Shown: positions 1-9,031, numbered from the stretch's first letter. The stretch is DNA of 64,000 bases from Paraperlucidibaca baekdonensis (GCF_003387535.1 NZ_QUNR01000004.1:124001-188000); one strand, 5' to 3'. Made by a program: numbers and translations. Notes: generated by a model not told the origin, from the sequence alone.

Positions 1-1
1 G

Positions 2-343
2 GCGCAGCTGGAGCAGGCGGCAAATCGTCAAGCCGTTGTTAGCGCCAATAAACCGCCGCTGATTGCCGTGGATCTTGACTCGCCAGCGCAGCGTAAGGCT
101 GAACAGGCCATGCTGTTTGATCTGCAATCGGCTCCCGCCGAGCGCGCCCCAGCAGCCGATGCTGAACTGCCCGAAGAGGGTCTCGATCTGAAACAAACGC
201 TGCAAGCGCTTGAAATACGCTACATCACCGAGGCTTTGGCCCGTGTTGATGGCGTGGTGTCGCGCGCGGCGCGCTTGCTGTGTCTGCAACGCACCACCTT
301 GGTGGAAAAAATGAAAAAGCTGGGACTGCAAACGGCAAGCTAA
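2..343 (+). CDS. fleQ: FleQ/FlrA-type sigma-54-dependent flagellar regulator, C-terminal part only
   Basis: The frame is open from the window edge, so only the last 113 or so codons are present; the receiver-like and AAA+ domains lie upstream. The visible part is a linker followed by a Fis-type helix-turn-helix at the end, with the segment LQRTTLVEKMKKLG near the C-terminus. The linker phrase LPEEGLDLKQ and the RTTLVEKM helix match what I recall of Pseudomonas FleQ better than FleR/FlrC, whose last helix usually reads SPRTLRYKL. The family activates sigma-54 promoters of early and middle flagellar operons. A sigma-54 promoter and fliE follow at once, which fits that job. The choice between FleQ and a FlrC-like protein is inference, because the N-terminal domain is not visible. 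Confidence 0.8.
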   Translation, partial: AQLEQAANRQAVVSANKPPLIAVDLDSPAQRKAEQAMLFDLQSAPAERAPAADAELPEEGLDLKQTLQALEIRYITEALARVDGVVSRAARLLCLQRTTLVEKMKKLGLQTAS

Positions 344-345
344 AA

Positions 346-362
346 CTGGCATAGCACTTGCT
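346..362 (+). promoter_or_regulatory. Sigma-54 (RpoN) promoter for the fliE operon
   Basis: The sequence CTGGCATAGCACTTGCT matches the -24/-12 consensus YTGGCACGNNNNTTGCW. The GG and GC dinucleotides are exactly 12 bases apart, and both the TGGCA and TTGC elements are intact. Transcription would start near 373-375, about 50 bases before the fliE start codon. It lies between the fleQ-like stop and fliE. RpoN dependence of the fliE operon is known in Pseudomonas and Vibrio; here it is inferred from the motif. Confidence 0.8.
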
Positions 363-421
363 ATGTAACAGGGAAGACGGGCCACGAAGCGCCCAGCCAT
401 TGCACAAAAGAGGGTATGCGC

Positions 422-775
422 ATGACCAGTGTCAGCGGAGTCGACAACATACTCAGCCAAATTCGCGCCATGCGCCAATCCACACCGGGTGTGGGTTCCG
501 CGCCAACGCCGGGCATTAACACGGTTGATCCCAGCCAAGGTGCCGTTAAGCCAGCCGGTTTCGGCGACATGCTGAAAGCCGGTATCGATAACGTCAATAG
601 CGTGCAAAAAGCCGCCGCCGCCAATACCGCGGCCTATGAGCGCGGTGACAGCGAGATGAGCCTGACGCAAGTCATGGTGTCGCTACAAAAATCAGATGTG
701 TCATTTAAGGCCGCCACTGAGGTGCGCAACAAAATGATTGATGCCTATCACGAAATTATGCGGATGTCGGTATGA
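422..775 (+). CDS. fliE: Flagellar hook-basal body protein FliE
   Basis: FliE forms the junction between the MS ring and the proximal rod. The protein is about 117 residues, normal for the family, with the conserved C-terminal part (SLTQVMVSLQKSDVSFKAATEVRNK and beyond) ending in the usual YHEIMRM. Two in-frame ATG codons exist at 416 and 422. The Shine-Dalgarno AGAGGG at 409-414 is one base from the first but seven from the second, so 422 is preferred. The stop overlaps the fliF start as ATGA. It is the first gene of the fliEFGHIJK run and sits behind the sigma-54 promoter. Confidence 0.93.
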   Translation: MTSVSGVDNILSQIRAMRQSTPGVGSAPTPGINTVDPSQGAVKPAGFGDMLKAGIDNVNSVQKAAAANTAAYERGDSEMSLTQVMVSLQKSDVSFKAATEVRNKMIDAYHEIMRMSV

Positions 776-2418
776 GCCAGTTAAACGCCATGAATGCGAA
801 TTTATCGACCTTGGCGCAAGCGCCGTGGCTGCGCCAATTACTCATTTTAGTCGGCATCGCCGGCAGTGTTGCGTTTGGTGTTGGCTCGGTCATGTGGTCG
901 CAAGGGCCAGACTACAAAATGCTCTACAGCAGCTTGGCGCCTGATCGCGCCGCCGCCGTGGTCGATACGCTCAACGCATTGAATATTCCTTACAAGCTTG
1001 AAGATGGCAGTGGCGCCATTTTAGTGCCCAATGAGCGTCTCCATGACGCCCGCCTGAAGCTCGCCAGCAGTGGCTTAGCCAGTGGCGATGGCAGCGGCCT
1101 GGAAATGATGAAAGACGAAAAGGGCTTTGGCGTTAGCGAGTTCATGGAGACAAAAAAATACCAACACGCCATTGAGACCGAGCTGGCGCGCACCATTGAA
1201 AGCCTACGCCAAGTGCGGCGTGCGCGTGTGCATTTAGCCATTCCGAAGCAAAGCGTGTTTGTGCGTGACCGTAAATCGGCTACGGCTTCGATTTTTCTCG
1301 ATGTCTTTCCAGGCAGCGTGGTGGAAAAGCAAAACGTCAATGCCATTGTCAATTTAGTGGCGTCGAGCATCCCTGACTTGAGCGCTGAACAGGTCACCGT
1401 GGTCGATCAGCAAGGCAACTTGCTCTCGCAAAAAGACGATGACGCGCTGGCACAAGGCTCTCGCCAGTTTGACTATCGCCAGCGCGTGGAAAAAACCTAT
1501 GAGTCGCGCATTGAGCAGCTCATCGCGCCCATCGTGGCTTCCGGTAAAGTCCGCGTGCAAGTTGCTGCAGACATTGATTTTGCCAGCTCGGTGGTGAGCC
1601 GCGAAAGCTGGAACCCCGATCGTGCCGTGGTGCGCAGCGAGCAAATCAATAGCGATAGTCGCGGCGGTAACAACCCCAACGCCAATGCCATGGGTATTCC
1701 GGGTGCGCTGGCAAACCAACCGGTGGCCAATGACGCAGCAGCAGATCCTGCCGCCGCCGCAAATGCGCCAGAAGCCCCAGCCAATGGCAGTCAGTCGATC
1801 ACACGCAACTATGAAATTGAGCGCACGCTAAATCATAGCGACACACCCGCCGGTACCATTAAGCGGATGTCGGTGGCTGTGGTGGTGGATGGCCGCGCAC
1901 AAAAAGATGCCGACGGCAAAATCGTTAAAGCCGCACCCAATGCCGCTGAGCTCGAGCGCTTAACGCTACTGGTTCAAGATGCTGTGGGCTACGTTGCCGA
2001 GCGTGGCGACAAGGTGACGGTGGTGAGTGCCGACTTTATTCCGGAGCCATTACGCGACGAAATCGATGCCCCAGGGTTTTGGCAAGAAGCGTGGTTTGCG
2101 CAGCTCATGCGTCAAGGCCTGACCGGGCTAGGCGTGCTGCTCTTGGTGCTGTTGGTGCTGCGCCCAGCCATCAAAAATCTTATCAGTAGCAATCAATTAG
2201 TGGCGCTGCCAGCAGGTGGCGCATCGGATGCACCGCATGGCCTAGATGGTGAATACATGGGGCAGCCTGCCACCGCCGGCATGGCACCCGCCGCGCCGTT
2301 GCAACTCGGCCATGACTTTGATCAGAAGGTGAGTTTTGTGCGCAATGTCGCCACGGAAGATCCCAAGCGCGTTGCTCAAGTTGTGAAAAATTGGGTGAAT
2401 ACCAATGCCGAGTCCTAA
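772..2418 (+). CDS. fliF: Flagellar MS-ring protein FliF
   Basis: FliF (548 residues) assembles the MS ring in the inner membrane and houses the export gate. The first membrane helix is near residues 21-43. Ring-building motifs follow around residues 45-215, including the phrase GFGVSEFMETKKYQ. A low-complexity Ala/Pro/Asn stretch near 300-345 corresponds to the variable middle. A second membrane helix near 445-465 precedes a cytoplasmic tail whose last 30 or so residues (FDQKVSFVRNVATEDPKRVA) are the FliG-binding segment. The start overlaps fliE by four bases, and fliG begins at or inside its 3' end, so translation is probably coupled. Confidence 0.96.
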   Translation: MSQLNAMNANLSTLAQAPWLRQLLILVGIAGSVAFGVGSVMWSQGPDYKMLYSSLAPDRAAAVVDTLNALNIPYKLEDGSGAILVPNERLHDARLKLASSGLASGDGSGLEMMKDEKGFGVSEFMETKKYQHAIETELARTIESLRQVRRARVHLAIPKQSVFVRDRKSATASIFLDVFPGSVVEKQNVNAIVNLVASSIPDLSAEQVTVVDQQGNLLSQKDDDALAQGSRQFDYRQRVEKTYESRIEQLIAPIVASGKVRVQVAADIDFASSVVSRESWNPDRAVVRSEQINSDSRGGNNPNANAMGIPGALANQPVANDAAADPAAAANAPEAPANGSQSITRNYEIERTLNHSDTPAGTIKRMSVAVVVDGRAQKDADGKIVKAAPNAAELERLTLLVQDAVGYVAERGDKVTVVSADFIPEPLRDEIDAPGFWQEAWFAQLMRQGLTGLGVLLLVLLVLRPAIKNLISSNQLVALPAGGASDAPHGLDGEYMGQPATAGMAPAAPLQLGHDFDQKVSFVRNVATEDPKRVAQVVKNWVNTNAES

Positions 2419-3418
2419 AGACATGAGCACAGATAACAGCCATCAAGCCGCGATGTTGCTGTTGATGATGGGCGAAGAGCAGGCCGCCGAAGTGCTGCGC
2501 CACATTGACTCCGACTCCGTTGAAAAGATTGGTATGGCCATGGCGGCGATTCGTGAGGTGAATCACGAGCAAGCCGAGGCGGTGGTGTCGCGCTTTCAAG
2601 AAACCATGGAGTCGCAAACCTCATTGGGCGTGGGGGTGTCGGGTTATGTGCGGCAAATGCTGGTGTCCTCACTGGGCGCTGACCGCGGCAAAACCTTGGC
2701 CGACCGCGTGCTTGGTGACGACGAACCGCTCGAGATCGACTCTTTACGTTGGATGGACTTAGACACCGTGGTGCACATGCTGCGTGATGAGCATCCGCAA
2801 ATCGTCGCCATTACGTTGGCGCATATGCCGCAAGATCAAGCCGCCTTCATCATCAAGCAGCTGCCCTCGGCGCTGCAAGATGATGTGGTGCTGCGAATTG
2901 CGACGTTGGAAAAAGTGCCACAGGCCGCCATGCGCGAGCTGCAAGATATTTTGCACAACAAAATGCAGCTATCCGGCAACTTCAAATCGAAAGCGATTGA
3001 TGGCGCTACCACCGCCGCCGGCATCATGAATAGTCTCGGCGGTGAGGTGGGCAACCGCATCATTAGCTCCTTAGAGAAGACCGACGGGAAATTGACGGAA
3101 AAGCTCAAGGACTTGATGTTTGTTTTTGCCAACTTGGTGCAGGTCACCGACAAAGGCATGCAGCTGATGTTGCGTGAGGTCTCCACCGATTTGCTGACCG
3201 TGGCGCTTAAAGGCGCGGATGAAAAAGTGCGTGAGAAAGTTTTTAAAAACATGTCCAAGCGTGCCGGCGAAATGCTGCTCGAGGACATGGAAGCGCGCGG
3301 CCCGGTGAAGCTCAGCGAAGTCGAAACCGCGCAAAAAGAAATTCTGGTGATTGCTCGTCGTTTGGCCGAAGACGGCACCATTTCACTGGGTAACGGGGGA
3401 GATGATTATGTCCAGTAA
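2405..3418 (+). CDS. fliG: Flagellar motor switch protein FliG
   Basis: FliG sits on the cytoplasmic face of the MS ring and transmits torque from the MotAB stator. The N-terminal segment MLLLMMGEEQAAEVLRH is the FliF-binding part. The middle carries the HPQIVAITLAHM armadillo motif. The C-terminal charged helix (LKGADEKVREKVFKNMSKRAGEML) is the torque helix that contacts MotA. Length (331-337 residues) is normal. Two starts are possible: ATG 2405, inside the fliF end, and ATG 2423, just after it. Neither has a strong ribosome site; the longer form is given. The 3' end overlaps fliH by 11 bases. Confidence 0.95.
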   Translation: MPSPKDMSTDNSHQAAMLLLMMGEEQAAEVLRHIDSDSVEKIGMAMAAIREVNHEQAEAVVSRFQETMESQTSLGVGVSGYVRQMLVSSLGADRGKTLADRVLGDDEPLEIDSLRWMDLDTVVHMLRDEHPQIVAITLAHMPQDQAAFIIKQLPSALQDDVVLRIATLEKVPQAAMRELQDILHNKMQLSGNFKSKAIDGATTAAGIMNSLGGEVGNRIISSLEKTDGKLTEKLKDLMFVFANLVQVTDKGMQLMLREVSTDLLTVALKGADEKVREKVFKNMSKRAGEMLLEDMEARGPVKLSEVETAQKEILVIARRLAEDGTISLGNGGDDYVQ

Positions 3419-4046
3419 TGTCGCTTGGGCGCGTTGGGATATGCCCCTGGTGGATAGCCAAGCGGAGGCAGCAGTGCCGGCCGAAGAGCCGTCATTGATG
3501 TCTGAAGCCAAACTCGCTGAATTGCACGACAAAGCGCGCCGCGAGGGCTGGGAGCAGGGCCTCAATGAAGGCCGTGCAGCCGCCAAGCAGGAGCTCGATG
3601 CGCAAGTGCAGCGTTGGCAGGGCTTGCTTGGCCAGCTGACTGAGCCATTGGCGGCTGTGGATACCGCCGTGCAAACTCAGCTGTTAGATTTAGCGATGGC
3701 GCTGGCCACGCAGCTCGCGCAACACGAGATCTCATTACACCCCGAGCAGGTGATGACCGTGGTGCGTGAAGCGATTGCGCTGTTGCCATCGGCCAGTGGT
3801 CGCGTGCGTGTGCAATTACACCCCGATGATGCGCGCTTTGTGCAAGGCCAATTGAGTGCCGACGAAGCGCATTGGCAGCTCGTGGAAAATGCCGCCATGC
3901 GCCGCGGCGGCGTGCAAGTCAGCACCGAAAATACCCATATTGATGAACGCTTTGAGACGCGCTTAGCGCGCACCTTTGAGCGCTTAATTGGTCAGGCGGC
4001 ACCGGCCGAGTCGGTGGCATCACCTGATCGTGAGTCAGTTGCATGA
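3408..4046 (+). CDS. fliH: Flagellar export apparatus regulator FliH
   Basis: FliH is the cytoplasmic partner and negative regulator of the export ATPase FliI. The protein (212 residues) has the family layout: a variable N-terminus, a Gly/Ala-rich helix segment (ARREGWEQGLNEGRAAAKQE), and a C-terminal domain related to V-type ATPase subunit E (MALATQLAQHEISLHPEQV onward). ATG codons at 3402 and 3408 compete. The GGGGGA at 3395-3400 is spaced correctly (7 bases) only for 3408. The gene overlaps fliG at its start and fliI by ATGA at its end. Confidence 0.9.
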   Translation: MSSNVAWARWDMPLVDSQAEAAVPAEEPSLMSEAKLAELHDKARREGWEQGLNEGRAAAKQELDAQVQRWQGLLGQLTEPLAAVDTAVQTQLLDLAMALATQLAQHEISLHPEQVMTVVREAIALLPSASGRVRVQLHPDDARFVQGQLSADEAHWQLVENAAMRRGGVQVSTENTHIDERFETRLARTFERLIGQAAPAESVASPDRESVA

Positions 4047-5395
4047 GCGCCTCATCCAGTGAGCGTTGGTCAACCTGGCTGAGTGAGCGTCGCCGCCAAC
4101 TCGGCGATGAGCCCGCGCCGGTGGTCGAGGGCAAGCTCAAGCGCGTGGTCGGGCTGATGCTCGAAGCCGTGGGCTGCCAAGTACCCATTGGCGGCTACTG
4201 TTTGGTGCAAACGGTCGATCAGGACTGGCTAGAAACCGAGGTCGTGGGCTTCTCTGGCGAGCGCATTTTGCTGATGCCCACTGGCGATATGCGCGGCGTC
4301 ATGGCCGATGCGCGAGTGATCCCGCAAACTCGCAGTGCTAATGCTCCGGTTGGCGATGGCCTGCTCGGTCGCGTCATCGATGCCGCCGGTAATCCGCTCG
4401 ATGGCAAAGGCTCATTAGCCTGTAGTAGCACGCGCTCCTTGCAGTCTGCGCCCATCAACCCGCTGTCGCGTAAACCCATCCGCGAGCCGCTCGATGTTGG
4501 CATTGGCGCCATCAATAGCTTGCTCAGCGTCGGTCGTGGTCAGCGTATTGGCCTGTTTGCCGGCAGCGGTGTCGGCAAGTCGGTGCTTTTAGGCATGATG
4601 ACGCGCCACACCGAAGCCGAGGTCATTGTCGTGGCCTTAATTGGCGAGCGTGGCCGCGAGGTGAAAGAATTCGTAGACCATATTTTAGGCCCTGAGGATA
4701 TGCGCCGCGCGGTGGTGGTGGCCACGCCCGCTGACCATTCGCCGCTGATGCGCCTGCGCGCGGCCTGGCAGGCCACGGCCATTGCCGAGTATTTCCGCGA
4801 CCAAGGCAAGCACGTCTTATTGCTAATGGATTCGCTTACGCGCTTTGCCCAAGCCCAGCGCGAGATCTCGCTGGCGGTCGGCGAGCCGCCGGCCACCAAA
4901 GGTTATCCACCCACCGTGTTTGCACGGCTACCGGCGTTGGTGGAGCGCGCTGGCAATGGCGATGAAGGCGGCGGCTCGATCACCGCGTTTTATACCGTGT
5001 TGGCCGAGGGCGATGACCAGCAAGACCCGATTGTTGATTCTGCACGCGCCATTCTCGATGGCCACATTGTGCTCTCGCGCCACCTGGCCGAGGCTGGGCA
5101 TTTTCCTGCTATCGACATTGAGCATTCGGTCAGTCGCGCCATGAACGACATCATCACGCCTGAACACAAAATGGATATTCGTCGCTTTCGGCAGATTTGG
5201 TCGACCTATCAGCAAAATAAAGACTTGATCGCCATTGGCGCGTATCAGCGCGGCTCCGACGCGCGCATCGATGAAGCCATCCGCTTGCAACCGAGCATGG
5301 CAAAGTTCTTGCAACAAGAAACTCATGAGGCGGTGAGCTACGCGCAAGCGGGCCAGCGCTTAAGTCGAGTCTTGGCGGGTGAGGAGATGCTATGA
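4043..5395 (+). CDS. fliI: Flagellum-specific ATP synthase FliI
   Basis: FliI is the ATPase of the flagellar type III export system and resembles the F1 beta subunit. The Walker A motif GSGVGKS is at residues 174-180. The Walker B strand lies in LLLMDSLTRFAQAQRE, and the catalytic segment GERGREVKEFV is present. Length is 450 residues, as usual. Start and stop both overlap their neighbours by the four bases ATGA (fliH and fliJ), indicating tight translational coupling. Confidence 0.97.
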   Translation: MSASSSERWSTWLSERRRQLGDEPAPVVEGKLKRVVGLMLEAVGCQVPIGGYCLVQTVDQDWLETEVVGFSGERILLMPTGDMRGVMADARVIPQTRSANAPVGDGLLGRVIDAAGNPLDGKGSLACSSTRSLQSAPINPLSRKPIREPLDVGIGAINSLLSVGRGQRIGLFAGSGVGKSVLLGMMTRHTEAEVIVVALIGERGREVKEFVDHILGPEDMRRAVVVATPADHSPLMRLRAAWQATAIAEYFRDQGKHVLLLMDSLTRFAQAQREISLAVGEPPATKGYPPTVFARLPALVERAGNGDEGGGSITAFYTVLAEGDDQQDPIVDSARAILDGHIVLSRHLAEAGHFPAIDIEHSVSRAMNDIITPEHKMDIRRFRQIWSTYQQNKDLIAIGAYQRGSDARIDEAIRLQPSMAKFLQQETHEAVSYAQAGQRLSRVLAGEEML

Positions 5396-5847
5396 ACCGT
5401 TCCCAACGATTAAAGCCCGTGGTGGCGCTGGCTGAGCGCGAAGAGTCACAACTCGCGCAAGCCTATACCGCGCAATTGCAGCAACTCCAGGCGGCGCGCG
5501 ACAAGCTTCAGCAGCTTGTGCATTACCGCGCCGATTACGCGGTGATGGCTGAGCAAGTGCCGGGCCGCCCCATGGACCTGGCGCGATTGCAGGGCGCGCG
5601 TTTATTTTTGCAGCGCCTCAGTGATGCCATTGGTATGCAAGAGGCGGAGATTCGCCGTATTGATGCGTTGGTCAGCAAAGCCCGCATGAGTTGGCTCGGT
5701 GCTAAGCGTCATCAGCAAAGTATTGATGATTTGGTGACTCGCTATCAGCGTCAAGAACACCATATTCGTGAAAAACGCGAACAACATCAGCAAGATGAAA
5801 TGGCCAGCCAGCGTTTGGCATGGCGCCAAAATGCGTATGCCAGCTAA
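5392..5847 (+). CDS. fliJ: Flagellar export chaperone FliJ
   Basis: FliJ is a small coiled-coil protein that acts as the stalk in the FliI hexamer and escorts unused chaperones. The product is 151 residues, almost entirely helical and rich in Gln, Arg and Glu, with heptad-like segments such as AQLQQLQAARDKLQQLVHY. Sequence conservation in the family is low, so the call rests on size, coiled-coil character and position directly after fliI with an ATGA overlap. Confidence 0.9.
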   Translation: MNRSQRLKPVVALAEREESQLAQAYTAQLQQLQAARDKLQQLVHYRADYAVMAEQVPGRPMDLARLQGARLFLQRLSDAIGMQEAEIRRIDALVSKARMSWLGAKRHQQSIDDLVTRYQRQEHHIREKREQHQQDEMASQRLAWRQNAYAS

Positions 5848-5868
5848 GGCTGTGCCGCGAGAGATGAC

Positions 5869-7209
5869 ATGAATGTAATGACCGGAATAAGCGATACCAG
5901 TGCCGGGCCATTGGGTATTACGCAAGCCATGCCCACACCGCAGGCAACGAACCCCTTTGTCGCGTTGCTCAGCGGCCTGATGTCGCCGACTGCCGCGGGT
6001 ACCGCCGAGCCGGTGCTCAGCAGCGAGGCGGTGTTAGAAAACCCAGAGGCATTGCTTGATGCAACACTGATCAGCGCCGATGAGGCGGTGGTCCTCAGTG
6101 AGGCCGCAGAGCCCGCGCTCAACGATGCCATGCTGGCGGCCTTGCCCGATGATATTGCCGCCGCCTTAGCGGAGGTCGCGCAGGCCTTAAATCCGCGCAT
6201 GCCAGCGGCTGAGCCCGTTAAGTTGTCGGCGACTGCATTGTCCGATGAGCCGCTCAGCGATGATGCCGAGCCACTCAGCGACCAATTATTGACGCCGTTC
6301 ATCAATCTCGCGCCAACGCCTACGCTGCGCCAAGGAATTGACGCGGCTGCGCACGATGCGGCCAGCGCGGCACCATTAGTATCTGTTGCGGCCACGCCAC
6401 GGTCTGTGCTGCAAAGTGCCATGACCGATGCGCCTTTGCTTGATGCCGAAACCACAGATGCGCCCAGTCAGTTCACCTCAGCGGCTCCCGCGGCAACCTT
6501 AAATAGCACAGCCGATGTGCTCGCAGCGATCAAAGACAGTGGTGCACTGAGCCCTGCGGTGACGGCCTTGAAAGATGCCATGAGCGCGGCGGGTCTCGCC
6601 ACCGATCAAGCCGACCAACTGATCAGCTTATCGGCACAAGGCGCGCCGGCACCGAGCACATTAGCCACCGCAGCGAGTGCGCCAGCACCAACGGCATTGC
6701 CCACCGCCAGCCAATGGACGGTGCCCGGTCATGCCTTGCTCGATAACAGCGCCTGGTCATCGGCCATGGCGGATCGCCTCACCTGGCTTGGCCAAAATGG
6801 CATGACCAGTGCGTCCCTGCACATCACGCCCGATGATTTGGGGCCAATTCATGTGCGCATCAGCATGAGTGAGGAGGGCGCCAAAGTGGCATTTAGCGCT
6901 GACCATCACGACACGCAGGGGTTAATCGAGAAGCTCTTGCCGAAGCTCCATAGCGCCTTTGAGGCCCAAGGCCTGCGCCTAGATGATGTGCGTGTACAGG
7001 CCGGCGCCTCGCAAGCGGCGCAACTGGATTTGAGCCAACAACAAAGCGGCGAGCAGGCCATGAAGGAGCAAGCGCAAAGCGGCCATGACTCATCGGGTCG
7101 ATCGGGAGGCGCTGGTGCATCGGCCCACGCCGGCGACGCTGAAGACAATGGAGCGCCTGCCACAGTCGCTACATCAGCCAGCAATAGCCAGCTTGATGCC
7201 TATGCCTAA
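5869..7209 (+). CDS. fliK: Flagellar hook-length control protein FliK
   Basis: FliK is the secreted molecular ruler that fixes hook length and triggers the export-specificity switch. The 446-residue product has a long low-complexity Ala/Pro/Leu N-terminal and middle part (residues 1-300) and a conserved C-terminal Flg_hook domain containing ASLHITPDDLGPIHVRISM and the LRLDDVRVQAG strand. A Gln/Ser/Gly-rich tail ends it. Starts at 5869 and 5878 are both possible; GAGAGA near 5857-5862 suits 5869. This is the last flagellar gene here: fliLMNOPQR do not follow. Confidence 0.9.
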   Translation: MNVMTGISDTSAGPLGITQAMPTPQATNPFVALLSGLMSPTAAGTAEPVLSSEAVLENPEALLDATLISADEAVVLSEAAEPALNDAMLAALPDDIAAALAEVAQALNPRMPAAEPVKLSATALSDEPLSDDAEPLSDQLLTPFINLAPTPTLRQGIDAAAHDAASAAPLVSVAATPRSVLQSAMTDAPLLDAETTDAPSQFTSAAPAATLNSTADVLAAIKDSGALSPAVTALKDAMSAAGLATDQADQLISLSAQGAPAPSTLATAASAPAPTALPTASQWTVPGHALLDNSAWSSAMADRLTWLGQNGMTSASLHITPDDLGPIHVRISMSEEGAKVAFSADHHDTQGLIEKLLPKLHSAFEAQGLRLDDVRVQAGASQAAQLDLSQQQSGEQAMKEQAQSGHDSSGRSGGAGASAHAGDAEDNGAPATVATSASNSQLDAYA

Positions 7210-7291
7210 CGTCTACGTCACGCTGCCTTGTTATTTTCGCGCGGAGCAGTGACCATCGATGCCATCTGTTTGTCAGTGATCGGAGTCGATG

Positions 7292-8278
7292 ATGTTCAAC
7301 GCGCTGTATTTAACTAAAACCGATGCCGGCTTTGCTGCCGCCGTGCAGGCCGTGTCTGTAGATGACCTACCCGAGGCCAGTGTCCGCATTGCCGTGGCCT
7401 ATTCCACGCTGAATTACAAAGATGGCCTCGCCATCACCAATCGTTCGCCCGTGGTACGTCAGTGGCCCATGGTCGCCGGTATCGATGGTGCCGGTGAGGT
7501 GCTGGAAAGCTCGCATCCGGCGTGGCGCGTTGGCGATCAGGTCATCCTCAATGGCTTTGGTGTCGGCGAGACGCATTGGGGCTGCTTAAGTCAGCAAGCC
7601 GCGCTTAATGGCGATTGGCTGGTGCGCCGACCCGAGGCCTTTAGTGCTCGCGATGCCATGGTCATTGGCACGGCCGGTTACACCGCCATGCTCTCGGTGA
7701 TGGCGCTCGAGCAGCAGGGCATTACGCCGGAGGATGGCGAGGTGCTCGTCACCGGCGCCAGTGGTGGCGTGGGTTCGGTGGCTGTGGCCTTGCTCGCGCA
7801 CTTGGGCTATCGCGTGGTGGCTGCTACCGGCTCAGCGTCGGCGGCGGAGTTTCTCACCACGCTGGGTGCGCAGGAAATCATTGAGCGCAACGCGTTGTCT
7901 ACTGCGGGTAAGCCACTGCAAAAAGAGCGCTGGGCCGGTGTCATTGATTCGGTGGGCTCGCACACCTTGGCCAATGCCTGCGCGCAAACGCGTTATGGCG
8001 GCGCGGTGACGGCTTGCGGCTTGGCGCAGGGCATGGATTTCCCAGCCTCGGTGGCGCCGTTTATTTTGCGCGGTGTGCGACTCATTGGCATCGACAGCGT
8101 GATGGCGCCGTTGGCTTTGCGCGAGCGTGCGTGGCAGCGTTTGGCGCGCGATTTAAGTCCGGCGGCCATTGCTACCATTGGCGCCACAGAGGTGGGCTTG
8201 TCGGAGGCTATTGCACAAGCGCAGGCGCTCATGGATGGCCATGTGCGCGGGCGTGTGGTGGTGGATGTTAACCGCTGA
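7292..8278 (+). CDS. acuI: AcuI/YhdH-family acryloyl-CoA reductase (NADPH), MDR superfamily
   Basis: This is a zinc-free medium-chain dehydrogenase/reductase of the YhdH/AcuI type, known to reduce acryloyl-CoA to propionyl-CoA and so detoxify acrylate. The N-terminal GroES-like part has YSTLNYKDGLAITNRSPVV and the Rossmann part has VTGASGGVGSVAVALL. Family signatures include GFGVGETHWGCLSQ and the C-terminal HVRGRVVVDV. Length (328 residues) is normal. ATG 7289 and 7292 compete; GGAG at 7282-7285 is better spaced for 7292. It follows fliK by about 80 bases in the same direction but has no link to motility. Substrate specificity is inferred from family membership. Confidence 0.85.
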   Translation: MFNALYLTKTDAGFAAAVQAVSVDDLPEASVRIAVAYSTLNYKDGLAITNRSPVVRQWPMVAGIDGAGEVLESSHPAWRVGDQVILNGFGVGETHWGCLSQQAALNGDWLVRRPEAFSARDAMVIGTAGYTAMLSVMALEQQGITPEDGEVLVTGASGGVGSVAVALLAHLGYRVVAATGSASAAEFLTTLGAQEIIERNALSTAGKPLQKERWAGVIDSVGSHTLANACAQTRYGGAVTACGLAQGMDFPASVAPFILRGVRLIGIDSVMAPLALRERAWQRLARDLSPAAIATIGATEVGLSEAIAQAQALMDGHVRGRVVVDVNR

Positions 8279-8317
8279 TCTCGCTATGCTCGGGCCTTTG
8301 CTTTTATCGGTCTTGCC

Positions 8318-9016
8318 ATGAATATTTTAATTGTCCACGCACACCCTGAGCCGCAGTCATTTACCAGTGCATTAAAAGATGCCGCCGTGGCGGATCTTAG
8401 CGCGGCAGGCCATAGCGTGGTGGTCTCCGACCTCTACGCCATGGGTTTTAACCCAGTGGCCAGCGCCGCCGACTTTGGCAGTCGCGGCGACGCCGATTAC
8501 CTCAATTACGCGCTCGAGCAGCGTCATAATGTCAAAGCCGCGAGCCTCGCGCCCGACATTGCCGCTGAGCTCGAAAAAATCCAAGCCGCCGACCTCGTGT
8601 TGCTGAGTTTTCCACTGTATTGGTTCTCGGTGCCGGCCATTTTAAAGGGCTGGATAGACCGCGTGTTTGTCTCGGGCATCGTCTATGGCGGTCGCCGGAT
8701 TTATGACGGTGGCGGCTTAAAAGGCAAGCGCGCGATGGCTATCGTGACCACCGGAGGCCGCGATCATATGCTCAGCCCTGGCGGCATTCATGGCGATCTC
8801 ACCGAGACCCTCAAGCCCTTGCTGCAAGGCTCCTTGGGCTATGCCGGCATGACCGTGTTGCCGCCATTTTATGGCTATCATGTGCCCTATATTGGCGCTG
8901 AGGCGCGCGAGGCGGTACTAGCGAATTTCCGTGCCCAGCTGGCTGCCATCGATAGCCGTGAGCCCTTGGTCATGCCCTCGCTGGCTGATTTTGATGCCGA
9001 AATGAAACCGCTATAA
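8318..9016 (+). CDS. NAD(P)H:quinone oxidoreductase-like flavoprotein (flavodoxin-2 fold)
   Basis: The product resembles the NQO1/MdaB/KefF group of FMN or FAD flavoproteins that carry out two-electron quinone reduction. The N-terminal strand-loop NILIVHAHPEPQSF is the nucleotide-phosphate binding loop. The sequence FPLYWFSVPAILKGWIDRV is the typical active-site helix start, and VTTGGRDHMLSPGG is the second flavin loop. Length is 232 residues. It lies 39 bases after the acuI-like gene and 15 bases before the hydroxylase gene, so the three may be co-transcribed. The natural substrate is unknown. Confidence 0.85.
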   Translation: MNILIVHAHPEPQSFTSALKDAAVADLSAAGHSVVVSDLYAMGFNPVASAADFGSRGDADYLNYALEQRHNVKAASLAPDIAAELEKIQAADLVLLSFPLYWFSVPAILKGWIDRVFVSGIVYGGRRIYDGGGLKGKRAMAIVTTGGRDHMLSPGGIHGDLTETLKPLLQGSLGYAGMTVLPPFYGYHVPYIGAEAREAVLANFRAQLAAIDSREPLVMPSLADFDAEMKPL

Positions 9017-9031
9017 GCCGCGGAGACCGCC

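Noticed and set aside
5844-6455. Minus-strand ORF of 203 codons opposite fliK
   Set aside because: It has an Ala/Ser-rich composition and lies wholly antisense to the low-complexity part of fliK, with no recognisable motif.
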